From Clostridia bacterium (GTDB lineage Bacteria; Bacillota_A; Clostridia; Oscillospirales; CAG-272), in NCBI GenBank assembly GCA_017533545.1, contig JAFXHW010000196.1, positions 1-20,315 on the forward strand: 20,315 nt of DNA. Reading direction: 5' to 3'. The position numbers were made by a program, and so were the translations under genes. Below the pieces are notes generated by a model. It was not told the DNA's origin. It ran no database searches and saw only the letters and a list, made by a program, of their open reading frames with translations. Each line of letters starts with the position of its first letter. Position 1 is the stretch's first letter. Shown piece after piece: positions 6,955 to 14,681 of the stretch.

Positions 6955-7422
6955 ATGAGATTCCGTACAGGCCATACCATATATTTAAAGGACGAGCAAC
7001 AGATAATGCGCATAAGCGTGAGAATGCGCATGCTCGTAAAGCGCGCCATTGCCGCCGCACTCTGGCAGGAGGGCTATCGCGGATCGGCAGAGGTGTCGGT
7101 CACCTTTACCGATGATGAGGCGATAAGAGAGCTTAACCGAAATTTCCGCGACAAGGATGCGTCTACCGACGTGCTCTCCTTCCCGATGGACGAGGAGGAC
7201 ACTCTCGGCGATATCGTAATATCGGTCGAGCATGCCATTGCGCAGGCCGAGGAATACGGACATTCCCTTGAACGCGAGATCGCATTTCTGACCGTTCATT
7301 CGGTGCTTCATCTGCTGGGCTGGGACCATGAGAGAAGCGAAGACGAGGAAAAGGCAATGTTTTTACGTCAGGAAGAGATACTTTCGGGTATCGGACTCGG
7401 AAAAGAAAAATTCAGAAGATAA
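6955..7422 (+). CDS. ybeY: rRNA maturation endoribonuclease YbeY
   Basis: This 155-residue protein, the usual size, carries the zinc-binding signature HSVLHLLGWDH with His115, His119 and His125. It also has the upstream ISF-type strand LNRNFRDKDASTDVLSFP (60-77) found throughout the family. YbeY is a single-strand RNase needed for 16S rRNA 3'-end maturation and late 30S quality control. GGGAG lies about 9 nt upstream of the ATG. It stands between phoH and era; the dgkA and cdd genes often found between ybeY and era are absent here. Confidence 0.96.
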   Translation: MRFRTGHTIYLKDEQQIMRISVRMRMLVKRAIAAALWQEGYRGSAEVSVTFTDDEAIRELNRNFRDKDASTDVLSFPMDEEDTLGDIVISVEHAIAQAEEYGHSLEREIAFLTVHSVLHLLGWDHERSEDEEKAMFLRQEEILSGIGLGKEKFRR

Positions 7423-7439
7423 AATACATAAAAAGTGAA

Positions 7440-7477
7440 AAAAGGGGCGCGAAAGCACTTTTCGCGATTTTGATATG
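7440..7477 (+). promoter_or_regulatory. era translation start with hairpin between Shine-Dalgarno and ATG
   Basis: The only plausible Shine-Dalgarno, AAAGGGG (ending 7447), is 27 nt from the ATG (7475). A perfect 7-bp hairpin, CGCGAAA (7448-7454), loop GCACT, TTTCGCG (7460-7466), fills this gap and would leave an effective spacing of 8 nt. A stop (TGA 7436-7438) lies in frame upstream and no other start codon intervenes, so the ATG is fixed. Confidence 0.6.
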
Positions 7478-8362
7478 ACAAGAAACGCATTTATAGCAAT
7501 AGTAGGACGTCCGAACGTCGGAAAATCGACTCTTCTCAATGCCATCGTAGGCGAAAAGGTAGCGATAGTATCGTCAAAGCCGCAGACCACGAGAAACAGA
7601 ATCGTCGGAATACTTACAAAGGGCGAGGACCAGTACGTATTTATGGACACGCCCGGTCTGCACAATCCCAAGACCAAGCTGGGCGATTTCATGGTTAAGA
7701 GCGCCAATGACACCATGGGTGACGTCGATGCCTGCATACTCGTTGTCGAGGCCGAGCCCAAGGTCGGCACTATCGAGAAGGGCATTATCGAGAGAATCGA
7801 ACAGACAGGTATGCCCGCCCTTCTCGTTATCAACAAGGTCGACCGATCCAACGCCCAAAAGGTTGCCGAAACGATACAGCTCTATTCGTCGATGCATGAA
7901 TTCGATTCGATAATTCCTATCTCAGCGGCAAAGGAAAAGGGAGTAAATATCGTACTTGACGAGTGCGAAAGATACCTTTCGGAGGGCGTTCACTACTTCG
8001 ATGACGATATCGCGACAGATCAGCCCGAGCGCCAGATAGCATCTGAGATCATCCGCGAAAAGATTTTACGCACCACAAACGACGAGATACCGCATGGCGT
8101 TGCCATCGTCATTGATAAGTTCGACGATCAGAGCACACTGCTCAAAATTTACGCTACCATCGTGTGTGAAAGATCGACTCATAAGGGAATAATAATCGGA
8201 CACAACGGCGATAAATTAAAGCAGATTGGCAGCTATGCACGCGAGGATATGGAAAAATTCTTCGGCACAAAGGTTTATCTCGAGCTTTGGGTAAAGGTAA
8301 AGGAAAATTGGAGAGATAATGTCCAATCGCTGAGCAATCTCGGTTATCGAAGCGAAGAATAA
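7475..8362 (+). CDS. era: GTPase Era
   Basis: This 295-residue protein has the full set of GTPase motifs: GRPNVGKS (11-18), DTPG (58-61), NKVD (120-123) and SAK (150-152). A C-terminal KH domain has GIIIGHNGDKLKQIG (238-252). Era binds the 3' end of 16S rRNA and assists 30S assembly, so it is a functional partner of YbeY and probably PhoH, its operon neighbours. Length is close to the family norm (about 300). The start is defined by an upstream in-frame stop and the position of the G1 motif. The ribosome binding site is unusual, being separated from the ATG by a hairpin. Confidence 0.97.
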   Translation: MTRNAFIAIVGRPNVGKSTLLNAIVGEKVAIVSSKPQTTRNRIVGILTKGEDQYVFMDTPGLHNPKTKLGDFMVKSANDTMGDVDACILVVEAEPKVGTIEKGIIERIEQTGMPALLVINKVDRSNAQKVAETIQLYSSMHEFDSIIPISAAKEKGVNIVLDECERYLSEGVHYFDDDIATDQPERQIASEIIREKILRTTNDEIPHGVAIVIDKFDDQSTLLKIYATIVCERSTHKGIIIGHNGDKLKQIGSYAREDMEKFFGTKVYLELWVKVKENWRDNVQSLSNLGYRSEE

Positions 8363-8376
8363 TTTTACAAGAATTA

Positions 8377-8471
8377 AAGAGGAGGCAAAGTAAAACAACC
8401 TCCTTTCAGCGCTATTATTCGAAGAAGATAGTATGATTTTTTAATAGTTTTAAGAGGAGGCTAAGTAAAAT
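8377..8471 (+). repeat. Duplicated Shine-Dalgarno region before recO, with anti-Shine-Dalgarno mimic
   Basis: The 20-bp block at 8377-8396 (AAGAGGAGGCAAAGTAAAAC) is repeated at 8452-8471 with two differences. Only the second copy ends in the ATG of recO. Between them, ACCTCCTTTC (8398-8407) matches the 3' tail of 16S rRNA and can pair with either AGGAGG (8380-8385 or 8455-8460). The whole era-recO gap (8363-8469) holds no other gene that I can support. Confidence 0.65.
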
Positions 8472-9225
8472 GGCAAGGGTAGTCAAATTTACGGGCCTCA
8501 TTGTGCGCGAAAGCATATATGGCGAAACGGACAAGCTGCTCGACATTATCACACACGAGCGCGGACTTGTGACCGTTGCCGCCAAGGGCTCGCGAAAGTC
8601 CACAAGCAAGAGCCGTGCGGCATCGCACGTCATGTTCTACGGCGATTTTGGCTGTTACGAACGGGACGGACGCTTCTGGCTGCGCGAAGCGAGTGCGATA
8701 TGCGATTTTTACGACGTCAATCTGGGCATCGAGCGACTTTCACTCATCTCCTACATATTCGACGTTGCCCGATACGTAACCTTTGAGGGCGAAACGTGCG
8801 AGGATCTTTTAAGGCTGCTGCTCAACGTGCTCTACGTGATCGCGCAGGGCGAGAGGGAAAACAACTTTGTCAAGGCCGTTTTCGAGCTTCGGTGCGCTGC
8901 CGAGATAGGGTATGCTCCCGAACTGTCGAACTGTACGAGATGCACCAAGGAGTGCACCGATGCGTTTTACGACCTTGAAAACGACGAATGTATATGCAAG
9001 GAGTGTGCCGATAAGGCAAGACTTGGCGAAAAGTGCTTTTATTTGCCCGCGCCCGTTCGCGAGGCGGGGGAATACATCGTTTCCTCCCCTCAAAAAAGGA
9101 TATTCGCCTTCTCGATCGACGAAAGTGTCGCCTCATCGCTCTATGCCTTCGCCGAAGCTTATATTCTCGATAAGACCGAGCACTATTTCAAATCGCTTCA
9201 ATACTACAAAGACATGACAAGATAA
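8470..9225 (+). CDS. recO: DNA repair protein RecO
   Basis: This 251-residue protein is near the usual 250. The N-terminal OB fold starts VKFTGLIVRESIYGETDKLL and ITHERGLVTVAAKGSRK, the standard RecO opening. A C-terminal helical part carries a zinc knuckle, Cys155-x2-Cys158 and Cys176-x2-Cys179. RecO loads RecA onto SSB-covered single-stranded DNA together with RecR in the RecF pathway. A very strong AAGAGGAGG site precedes the ATG by 9 nt. The gene follows era by 107 bp, the standard order, and mutS2 starts 14 bp after it. Confidence 0.95.
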   Translation: MARVVKFTGLIVRESIYGETDKLLDIITHERGLVTVAAKGSRKSTSKSRAASHVMFYGDFGCYERDGRFWLREASAICDFYDVNLGIERLSLISYIFDVARYVTFEGETCEDLLRLLLNVLYVIAQGERENNFVKAVFELRCAAEIGYAPELSNCTRCTKECTDAFYDLENDECICKECADKARLGEKCFYLPAPVREAGEYIVSSPQKRIFAFSIDESVASSLYAFAEAYILDKTEHYFKSLQYYKDMTR

Positions 9226-9239
9226 CATAGGAAATAAAA

Positions 9240-11633
9240 ATGTCAGATTTTTCAAAGGCTATAGCCACACTTGAATACAATAAAATACTCGATCTGCTTG
9301 CGTCATGCTGTCATACCGAGGGAAGCAAGGCCGAGGCGATGCGCCTTCGTCCGACCTCCGACGTAAAGCGTGTCAAAATGCTTATGGCACAGACGAGTGA
9401 TGCCAAAGCTCTGGCGTCAATAAAGGGCTCGCCCTCCTTTGGCTCGGTAAAGGATATCAATCCGTCGCTCGAACGTGCCGATAAGGGGGCGCAGCTCAAC
9501 CCGCGCGAGCTTTTGGATATTGCCGACGTGCTTCGCGTATCGCGTACGCTCATCGATTATATCAACGTCGATAACAAGCAGCCAACCTCGCTTGACGAGA
9601 TATTCGACCGTCTCAGTGCCAACCGCTTTTTGGAGGAAAAGATATACCGCACGGTAATTTCGGAGGATATGATCGCCGACGAGGCATCGCCCGCATTGGC
9701 AGATATCCGCCGCAAAAAGCGCAATACGGCGAACCGAATCAAGGATATTCTGCAGAGATATACCACCGGCGAGCATACAAAATACCTGCAGGAGAATATC
9801 ATCACCCAGCGTGCCGGACGCTACGTTGTGCCCGTCAAGGCGGAGTACCGTTCCGAGATAAAGGGCCTTACCCACGACACCTCGGCATCGGGCGCCACCC
9901 TCTTTATCGAGCCGATGGCGGTCGTTGAGGCGAACAACGAGCTTCGTGTGCTCGAAAGCAAGGAAAAGCACGAGATCGACCGCATTTTATCAGAGCTTTC
10001 TGCCAACTGCGCCGAGCATGCGGCGTCGACTTCGCTCAATTACTACAACATCACCGTGCTCGCGTTCATTTTTGCCCGTGCCGAGCTTTCCTTTAAAATG
10101 GACGCATCGGCGCCCGTTATATCGGAGGACAAATACGCACTTGATCTCGCCCATGCGCGCCATCCGCTTCTGGATCGAAAGACAGTCGTGCCGATAAGCG
10201 TGCGTCTTGGCGGCGATTTTGACACTCTCGTAATCACCGGTCCCAATACGGGCGGCAAGACGGTCACCCTTAAAACGATCGGCCTGCTTTCGATGATGTG
10301 CCAGTCGGGACTTCATATACCGGCCGACGATCTGTCGGTAATGCCGGTGTTTGAGGACATTTTAGCCGATATCGGCGACGAGCAGTCGATCGAGCAGTCG
10401 CTTTCCACCTTCTCGGCCCACATGACCAACATCGTATCCATTCTCGACGAATGCGGCGAGGGAAGTCTGGTGCTCTTCGACGAGCTTGGCGCGGGCACCG
10501 ACCCGGTCGAGGGCGCGGCTCTGGCCGAGGCAATACTTGAAAACGCGAGAATGAAGGGCGCGCTCTGCGCTGCAACTACTCACTATGCCGAGCTTAAGGA
10601 ATATGCGCTCAACACCTACGGAGTTTCAAATGCTTCATGCGAATTTGACGTTGAAACGCTCCGTCCCACATATAAGCTTATAATCGGCACTCCCGGACGC
10701 TCCAACGCCTTTGCGATATCCGAACGCCTCGGACTTTCCGAAAAGGTGATCAATCGCGCAAAGCAGCTTATCAACACCGACAGCCGCCGCTTCGAGGATA
10801 CAATCGACCGACTCGAGGCCGCCCGCATCGAGATGGAGGCTCAGCGCGACGAGGCAAGACGGTTAAGACGTGAGTTTGAGGATTTCAAGCAGAGAAAAGA
10901 AAAAGAGATCAACGCCAAAAACGAAAAAGCCGAAAAGGAGATAGAAAAATCACGCGTGAAGGCAACGCAGATGCTCGAAAGCGCCCGCGTTTCCTCCGAC
11001 TACATCTTTTCACAGCTCGCCGAGCTGAAAAAGGTGCGCGATTCGGGCAAGTATTCTTCGTCTGTCGATTCCTCGCGCGACGATATCCGCCAGCGCCTCC
11101 GCCAAATGGGCGACGAGGTCAATCCCGTAGACGAAAAGGTAGTGAAAAACTACAAGCCGCCCCGTCCCTATAAAAAGGGGGACAGCGTTGTTATCGTCAA
11201 TATCGGTCAGAACGGCACGCTGCTTGACGCCCCCGACAAAAACGGCGACGTTATGGTAATGGCCGGCCTTATCAAGATGAAGACCAACGTCAAAAATCTG
11301 ATGCTCGACGAGGAAAACAAGGACAAAAATAAGGATCAGAAAAAGACGGTTCAGTCGGGCGAGAGCTTCAGACGTACCGTTCGTGCCGACTTTTCAAACG
11401 AGCTTGACCTTCGCGGCAAAAACGGCGAGGAGGCCTTTATCGCCATCGACAAATACCTCGATGAAGCAAAGCTGGTCAATCTTACCACCGTCCGCCTTGT
11501 CCACGGCAAGGGCACGGGAGCGCTGCGCAAGGCAGTGCAGGAATATCTGAGAACCGATTTCAGAGTAAAATCCTACCGCCTCGGACAGTACGGCGAGGGG
11601 GACAGCGGAGTTACCGTGGTTGAACTGAAATAA
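9240..11633 (+). CDS. mutS2: MutS2 ATPase/endonuclease
   Basis: This 797-residue protein has the MutS2 layout: an N-terminal core, then the ATPase with Walker A GPNTGGKT (334-341) and Walker B LVLFDELGAGTDP (410-422). A coiled coil spans about 515-600, a KOW-like linker lies near 645-690, and a C-terminal Smr nuclease domain (720-797) carries LDLRG and HGKGTG. The mismatch-recognition domain of true MutS is absent. MutS2 has been linked to suppression of homologous recombination and, in Bacillus, to rescue of collided ribosomes. The ribosome binding site (AGGAA) is weak and 14 bp after recO, consistent with coupling. Its position directly behind recO is slightly unusual. A strong terminator follows. 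Confidence 0.97.
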   Translation: MSDFSKAIATLEYNKILDLLASCCHTEGSKAEAMRLRPTSDVKRVKMLMAQTSDAKALASIKGSPSFGSVKDINPSLERADKGAQLNPRELLDIADVLRVSRTLIDYINVDNKQPTSLDEIFDRLSANRFLEEKIYRTVISEDMIADEASPALADIRRKKRNTANRIKDILQRYTTGEHTKYLQENIITQRAGRYVVPVKAEYRSEIKGLTHDTSASGATLFIEPMAVVEANNELRVLESKEKHEIDRILSELSANCAEHAASTSLNYYNITVLAFIFARAELSFKMDASAPVISEDKYALDLAHARHPLLDRKTVVPISVRLGGDFDTLVITGPNTGGKTVTLKTIGLLSMMCQSGLHIPADDLSVMPVFEDILADIGDEQSIEQSLSTFSAHMTNIVSILDECGEGSLVLFDELGAGTDPVEGAALAEAILENARMKGALCAATTHYAELKEYALNTYGVSNASCEFDVETLRPTYKLIIGTPGRSNAFAISERLGLSEKVINRAKQLINTDSRRFEDTIDRLEAARIEMEAQRDEARRLRREFEDFKQRKEKEINAKNEKAEKEIEKSRVKATQMLESARVSSDYIFSQLAELKKVRDSGKYSSSVDSSRDDIRQRLRQMGDEVNPVDEKVVKNYKPPRPYKKGDSVVIVNIGQNGTLLDAPDKNGDVMVMAGLIKMKTNVKNLMLDEENKDKNKDQKKTVQSGESFRRTVRADFSNELDLRGKNGEEAFIAIDKYLDEAKLVNLTTVRLVHGKGTGALRKAVQEYLRTDFRVKSYRLGQYGEGDSGVTVVELK

Positions 11634-11668
11634 ATAAAAAACGGTCTGATGTTGTCAGACCGTTTTTT
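11634..11668. terminator. Bidirectional terminator between mutS2 and the DUF11 gene
   Basis: CGGTCTGA (11642-11649), loop TGTTG, TCAGACCG (11655-11662) is a perfect 8-bp stem. It is followed by six T on the plus strand and preceded by an A-run that gives the T-run on the minus strand. It serves mutS2 (ends 11633) and the converging gene ending at 11679. Confidence 0.92.
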
Positions 11669-11678
11669 GCGTCGAAGA

Positions 11679-12530
11679 TCAGATGTTGCCGCTTACGGTG
11701 ATCACCGCACTCGCGGGAACGATGCTCCATTCGCCTGTTGCGGGATCCTGAACGTAGGATGCCGCACCAACTGTTATCTGACCGTCGACAGTGCGAAATT
11801 CGCCGGTTGCCTCGTTGTAGGTGTAGTTTACGCCTTCGGTCCAAATATTACCGTTGTAGCTTACGCTTATATCGGACAGCGCGGGATCAAAGGTGTCCGA
11901 AAGGACAGCGTTGTCTGCGATTCCCGCTTCGGTATTGCCGAAATTCTGAATCACAAAGGTGTAGGTGATCCGTCCGTTTTCGTTAACGACGGTCGGATTT
12001 ACCGACTTTGTAACGGTGAGGTTTGCGTTTTCTGCCGCATTGATCGTTTCAGAAACGGTGACGTCGTTTACTCCGTTGCCGCTTACGGTCGCGGTGTTTG
12101 TGATCTGCGACTGTCCGTCAAGAGGAGCAAAGCTGTTTACGGTAGTTTCGTAGACAAGCAGCGCATTTGAAGCAGGGGGGATCGATATTTCTCCGATAAC
12201 GAGTCCGTCGTCTGATGTCACTGTGGGAGTGGCCTGAAGTACGCCGTTTACGTAGTAGCGAAGAGAGCCGTCCACGTAATCGAGCGGACGCAGGCTGAGC
12301 GTCCCGAAGGTGTATTGTCCGAGGTTGTCGGTAACAGTCAGGCCTGAAAGCTCGGTATTTCCCGAATTAACGAGCCCGATAACGTATGTCACCTTGTCGC
12401 CCGGACTATAAACGGTAGTCAGCGCTTCTTTTGAAGCACTGAGCACGCCTACTATCTCGCCGACGGTTATGTTGGACTGCGTCACGTTGCCGTTGTAGGA
12501 CAAGCTTGCCTGATTGAAAAAGGTTGCCAT
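11679..12530 (-). CDS. DUF11-repeat protein without signal peptide
   Basis: This 283-residue protein has two DUF11-type beta-sandwich repeats, about 33-165 (KVTYVIGLVNSGNTELSGLTVTDNL) and 170-283 (RITYTFVIQNFGNTEAGIADNAVLSD). DUF11 domains usually occur on secreted or surface proteins, but here the N terminus is MATFFNQASLSYNG with no signal, no membrane helix and no sorting motif. There is no Cys or His, and Met only at position 1. A strong GGAGG site precedes the ATG. The upstream region has a sigma-K-like promoter, so a late mother-cell product deposited on the spore surface is an attractive inference. Short signal-less DUF11 proteins of this kind are known to me from Clostridia only as uncharacterised. 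It is expressed divergently from trmO. Confidence 0.85.
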   Translation of the reverse strand: MATFFNQASLSYNGNVTQSNITVGEIVGVLSASKEALTTVYSPGDKVTYVIGLVNSGNTELSGLTVTDNLGQYTFGTLSLRPLDYVDGSLRYYVNGVLQATPTVTSDDGLVIGEISIPPASNALLVYETTVNSFAPLDGQSQITNTATVSGNGVNDVTVSETINAAENANLTVTKSVNPTVVNENGRITYTFVIQNFGNTEAGIADNAVLSDTFDPALSDISVSYNGNIWTEGVNYTYNEATGEFRTVDGQITVGAASYVQDPATGEWSIVPASAVITVSGNI

Positions 12531-12580
12531 TTTTAAATATCCTCCATAATAAATATTCTTACGGCTTTAAAACCGTGTTA

Positions 12581-12609
12581 TATAATATGCGGACAGTTGA
12601 AATGTGGTT
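12581..12609 (-). promoter_or_regulatory. Sigma-K-like promoter of the DUF11 gene
   Basis: On the minus strand AACC (12606-12609), a 16-nt spacer, and GCATATTATA (12581-12590) match the Bacillus sigma-K pattern mACm-N16/17-gCATAnnnTA at every defined position. Transcription would begin near 12574, giving a leader of about 44 nt containing GGAGG. An imperfect dyad, ACGGCTTTAAAACCGT (12561-12576), lies at the predicted start. No better sigma-A match is visible on this strand. Confidence 0.42.
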
Positions 12610-12631
12610 ACCTTTTTTCGGCAAAATACAC

Positions 12632-12660
12632 TTGCTCTCGCAAATAAAACGTGTTATAAT
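12632..12660 (+). promoter_or_regulatory. Sigma-A-type promoter of trmO
   Basis: TTGCTC (12632-12637), 17-nt spacer, perfect TATAAT (12655-12660), 29 nt before the trmO ATG at 12689. It shows that the longer open frame beginning upstream at 12524 is not the real start. Confidence 0.72.
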
Positions 12661-12688
12661 TAAAATATCAAATCATTCGGAGAAAACA

Positions 12689-13366
12689 ATGGAATTAAAG
12701 CAGATAGCCTATATAAAGACTTCATTTCCCGATAAATTCGGAGTTCCGCGTCAAAGCGGACTTGTAAAGGGGCTTCGGGGAAAGATAATTTTTCTTCCCG
12801 AATTCCGTACTCCCGACGCTTTGCGCGGCATCGAGGGGTATTCCCACCTCTGGCTGATATGGGGCTTTTCCGAGTCGCACAAAAGCGAATGGTCGGCAAC
12901 CGTTGCTCCTCCGCGGCTGGGCGGAAAGAAGCGTATGGGCGTTTTCGCCACCCGCTCGCCCTACCGTCCCAATCCCATCGGACTTTCGTCGGTGGAACTC
13001 GAATCGGTCGAAACAGACGAAAAGCTGGGCACAGTGCTAAATGTTCGGGGTATCGACATGATCGACAACACCCCCATCTACGATATAAAGCCATATCTTG
13101 AATATGCCGACAGCCATCCCGATGCACGCGGAGGCTTTGCAAACGAGGTACTCGGGCATCATTTAAAGGTTGAGATCCCCGAAAACGTCGAAAAGCTGAT
13201 CGACCAAAAGGAGCGCGACAACATTATAGGCCTCTTATCAGAAGACCCCCGCAGCGCATACATCCACGACGAAGAACGCGTGTGGGGCATATACTACGGG
13301 GGCAAGAATATTCGGTTTCGTGTTGTTGGCGACGTTTTGACTGTCACCGACATCGAAGATATGTGA
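12689..13366 (+). CDS. trmO: tRNA m6t6A37 methyltransferase TrmO (TsaA/UPF0066 family)
   Basis: This 225-residue protein carries the TrmO signatures GYSHLWLIWGF (50-60), GVFATRSPYRPNPIGLS (84-100) and GIDMIDNTPIYDIKPY (121-136). TrmO uses S-adenosylmethionine to methylate threonylcarbamoyladenosine at position 37 of tRNA-Thr. Length is close to the Escherichia coli protein (235). I placed the start at 12689: it follows CGGAG by 8 nt and the promoter at 12632-12660, and its MELKQIAYIKTSF fits the family N terminus. It ends exactly where pepT ends on the other strand, with no intervening base. Confidence 0.93.
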   Translation: MELKQIAYIKTSFPDKFGVPRQSGLVKGLRGKIIFLPEFRTPDALRGIEGYSHLWLIWGFSESHKSEWSATVAPPRLGGKKRMGVFATRSPYRPNPIGLSSVELESVETDEKLGTVLNVRGIDMIDNTPIYDIKPYLEYADSHPDARGGFANEVLGHHLKVEIPENVEKLIDQKERDNIIGLLSEDPRSAYIHDEERVWGIYYGGKNIRFRVVGDVLTVTDIEDM

Positions 13367-14584
13367 TTATCTCTTTGCTGCCTCTTCAACGATATTTAAA
13401 ACGATCTCGGCGCTCTTTTCCATTCCCTCAATGCTGATGTGCTCATAGGGACCGTGGAAGGCGTATCCGCCCGTTCCGAGATTTGGGCAGGGCAGACCCA
13501 TAAAGGAAAGGCGCGCTCCATCCGTTCCGCCTCGGATGGGGAATGCGCGGGGAGCGAGGGCCGCCTTTTGGATGGCTATTTCTGCGATTTCGATGGCCAT
13601 CGGGCATTCGCGGAGCTTTTCTGACATATTGCGGTACTGCTCGCGCATCGAAAGGGTAACAGTACCCTCGCCGTATTTGGTATTAAGAACAGAAACGATG
13701 TGCTCCATCTGATACATACGGTGCGCGAAAGCGTGCTCGTCGTGGTCGCGGATGATGTATTCTGCCTTTGCGTGTTCAACGGTGCCCTCGATCGAGCATA
13801 GGTGGAAAAATCCCTCGCGCCCCTCGGTGTGAGAGGGAGTGTCGGCTGAGGGAAGCATGGAATTTGCCTCCATTGCTACGAGAGATGCGTTTATCATAGT
13901 GTTTTTGGCAGAGCCGGGGTGTACGTTAAAGCCGTTTACTTCGATTATTGCCTCGGCTGCATTGAAGTTTTCGCTTTCTATCTCACCGGGTGCACCGCCG
14001 TCAACGGTGTAGGCAAAATCACAGCCGAAAAAGGGTACATCAAAGCCATCGGCACCCATACCGACCTCCTCGTCGGGAGTGAAGCAGACGGCGATCTTGC
14101 CGTGAGGGATGTTATCGGTGATTATCTTGTCGCATACATACATGATCTCGGCAATGCCCGCCTTGTCGTCGGCACCGAGAAGGGTATTTCCGTCCGATGT
14201 TATAAGCGTGTGGCCTCGAAGAGCGGTCAGATGCGGAAAATCGCTCACCTTGATGGTGCGGTTTTCGAGCACGATATCCTTGCCGTCGTAGTTTTCGTGT
14301 ACGATAGGATTTACGTTTTCGCCCGAAAAGTCGGGGGATGTATCCATGTGTGCGATAAAGCCGATTTTGGGCGCGTTTTCGTATCCCTTTGTCGCTTCGA
14401 TAAAGCCGTAAACGTAGCAGTTGTCGCTGAGCGTGACTCCCTTCATGCCGATTTCAATCATCTCGTCATAAAGCACACGTGCGAGATCTCTTTCGCGCTC
14501 GCTTGACGGATTTACCTCGTTCGACGGGTCGCTTGTTGAATGGATTTTTACGTATTTTATAAAACGTTCCTGAACTTTAAGCAT
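13367..14584 (-). CDS. pepT: Peptidase T (tripeptide aminopeptidase)
   Basis: At 405 residues this M20 metallopeptidase is close to the family length (about 410). Zinc ligands can be placed as His79 (GFIAHMDTSPD), Asp139 or 140 (GADDKAG), Glu172/Glu173 (TPDEEVG), Asp195 (YTVDGG) and His377 (AFHGPYEH). PepT removes the N-terminal residue from tripeptides in the cytosol, the last step of peptide use. AAAGGGA precedes the ATG. It converges stop to stop with trmO and is divergent from the second capA-like gene across 97 bp. Confidence 0.96.
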   Translation of the reverse strand: MLKVQERFIKYVKIHSTSDPSNEVNPSSERERDLARVLYDEMIEIGMKGVTLSDNCYVYGFIEATKGYENAPKIGFIAHMDTSPDFSGENVNPIVHENYDGKDIVLENRTIKVSDFPHLTALRGHTLITSDGNTLLGADDKAGIAEIMYVCDKIITDNIPHGKIAVCFTPDEEVGMGADGFDVPFFGCDFAYTVDGGAPGEIESENFNAAEAIIEVNGFNVHPGSAKNTMINASLVAMEANSMLPSADTPSHTEGREGFFHLCSIEGTVEHAKAEYIIRDHDEHAFAHRMYQMEHIVSVLNTKYGEGTVTLSMREQYRNMSEKLRECPMAIEIAEIAIQKAALAPRAFPIRGGTDGARLSFMGLPCPNLGTGGYAFHGPYEHISIEGMEKSAEIVLNIVEEAAKR

Positions 14585-14631
14585 AATTTTTCCCTTTCTT
14601 TTATAAGTTGTTTATATCAATATTTTTGAGC

Positions 14632-14663
14632 TGTTTTGGGTAGTATAATCTTAACCTAAAACA
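14632..14663. promoter_or_regulatory. Operator-like dyad flanking a -10 box before capA-like gene 2
   Basis: TGTTTTGGGT (14632-14641) and ACCTAAAACA (14654-14663) are inverted arms with one mismatch and a 12-bp centre that holds a perfect TATAAT (14644-14649), 33 nt before the ATG. The -35 region is poor, as would suit a regulated promoter. The regulator is not identifiable. Confidence 0.45.
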
Positions 14664-14681
14664 ATAATTGGCGAGTGTAAA

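Noticed and set aside
12584..12590. Perfect sigma-E-like -35 (GCATATT) on the minus strand before the DUF11 gene
   Set aside because: No matching -10 occurs 13-15 nt downstream; the same bases fit a sigma-K -10 much better.
12524..12688. N-terminal extension of trmO from an ATG at 12524
   Set aside because: The extension crosses the TATAAT promoter at 12632-12660 and the family N terminus begins at 12689.
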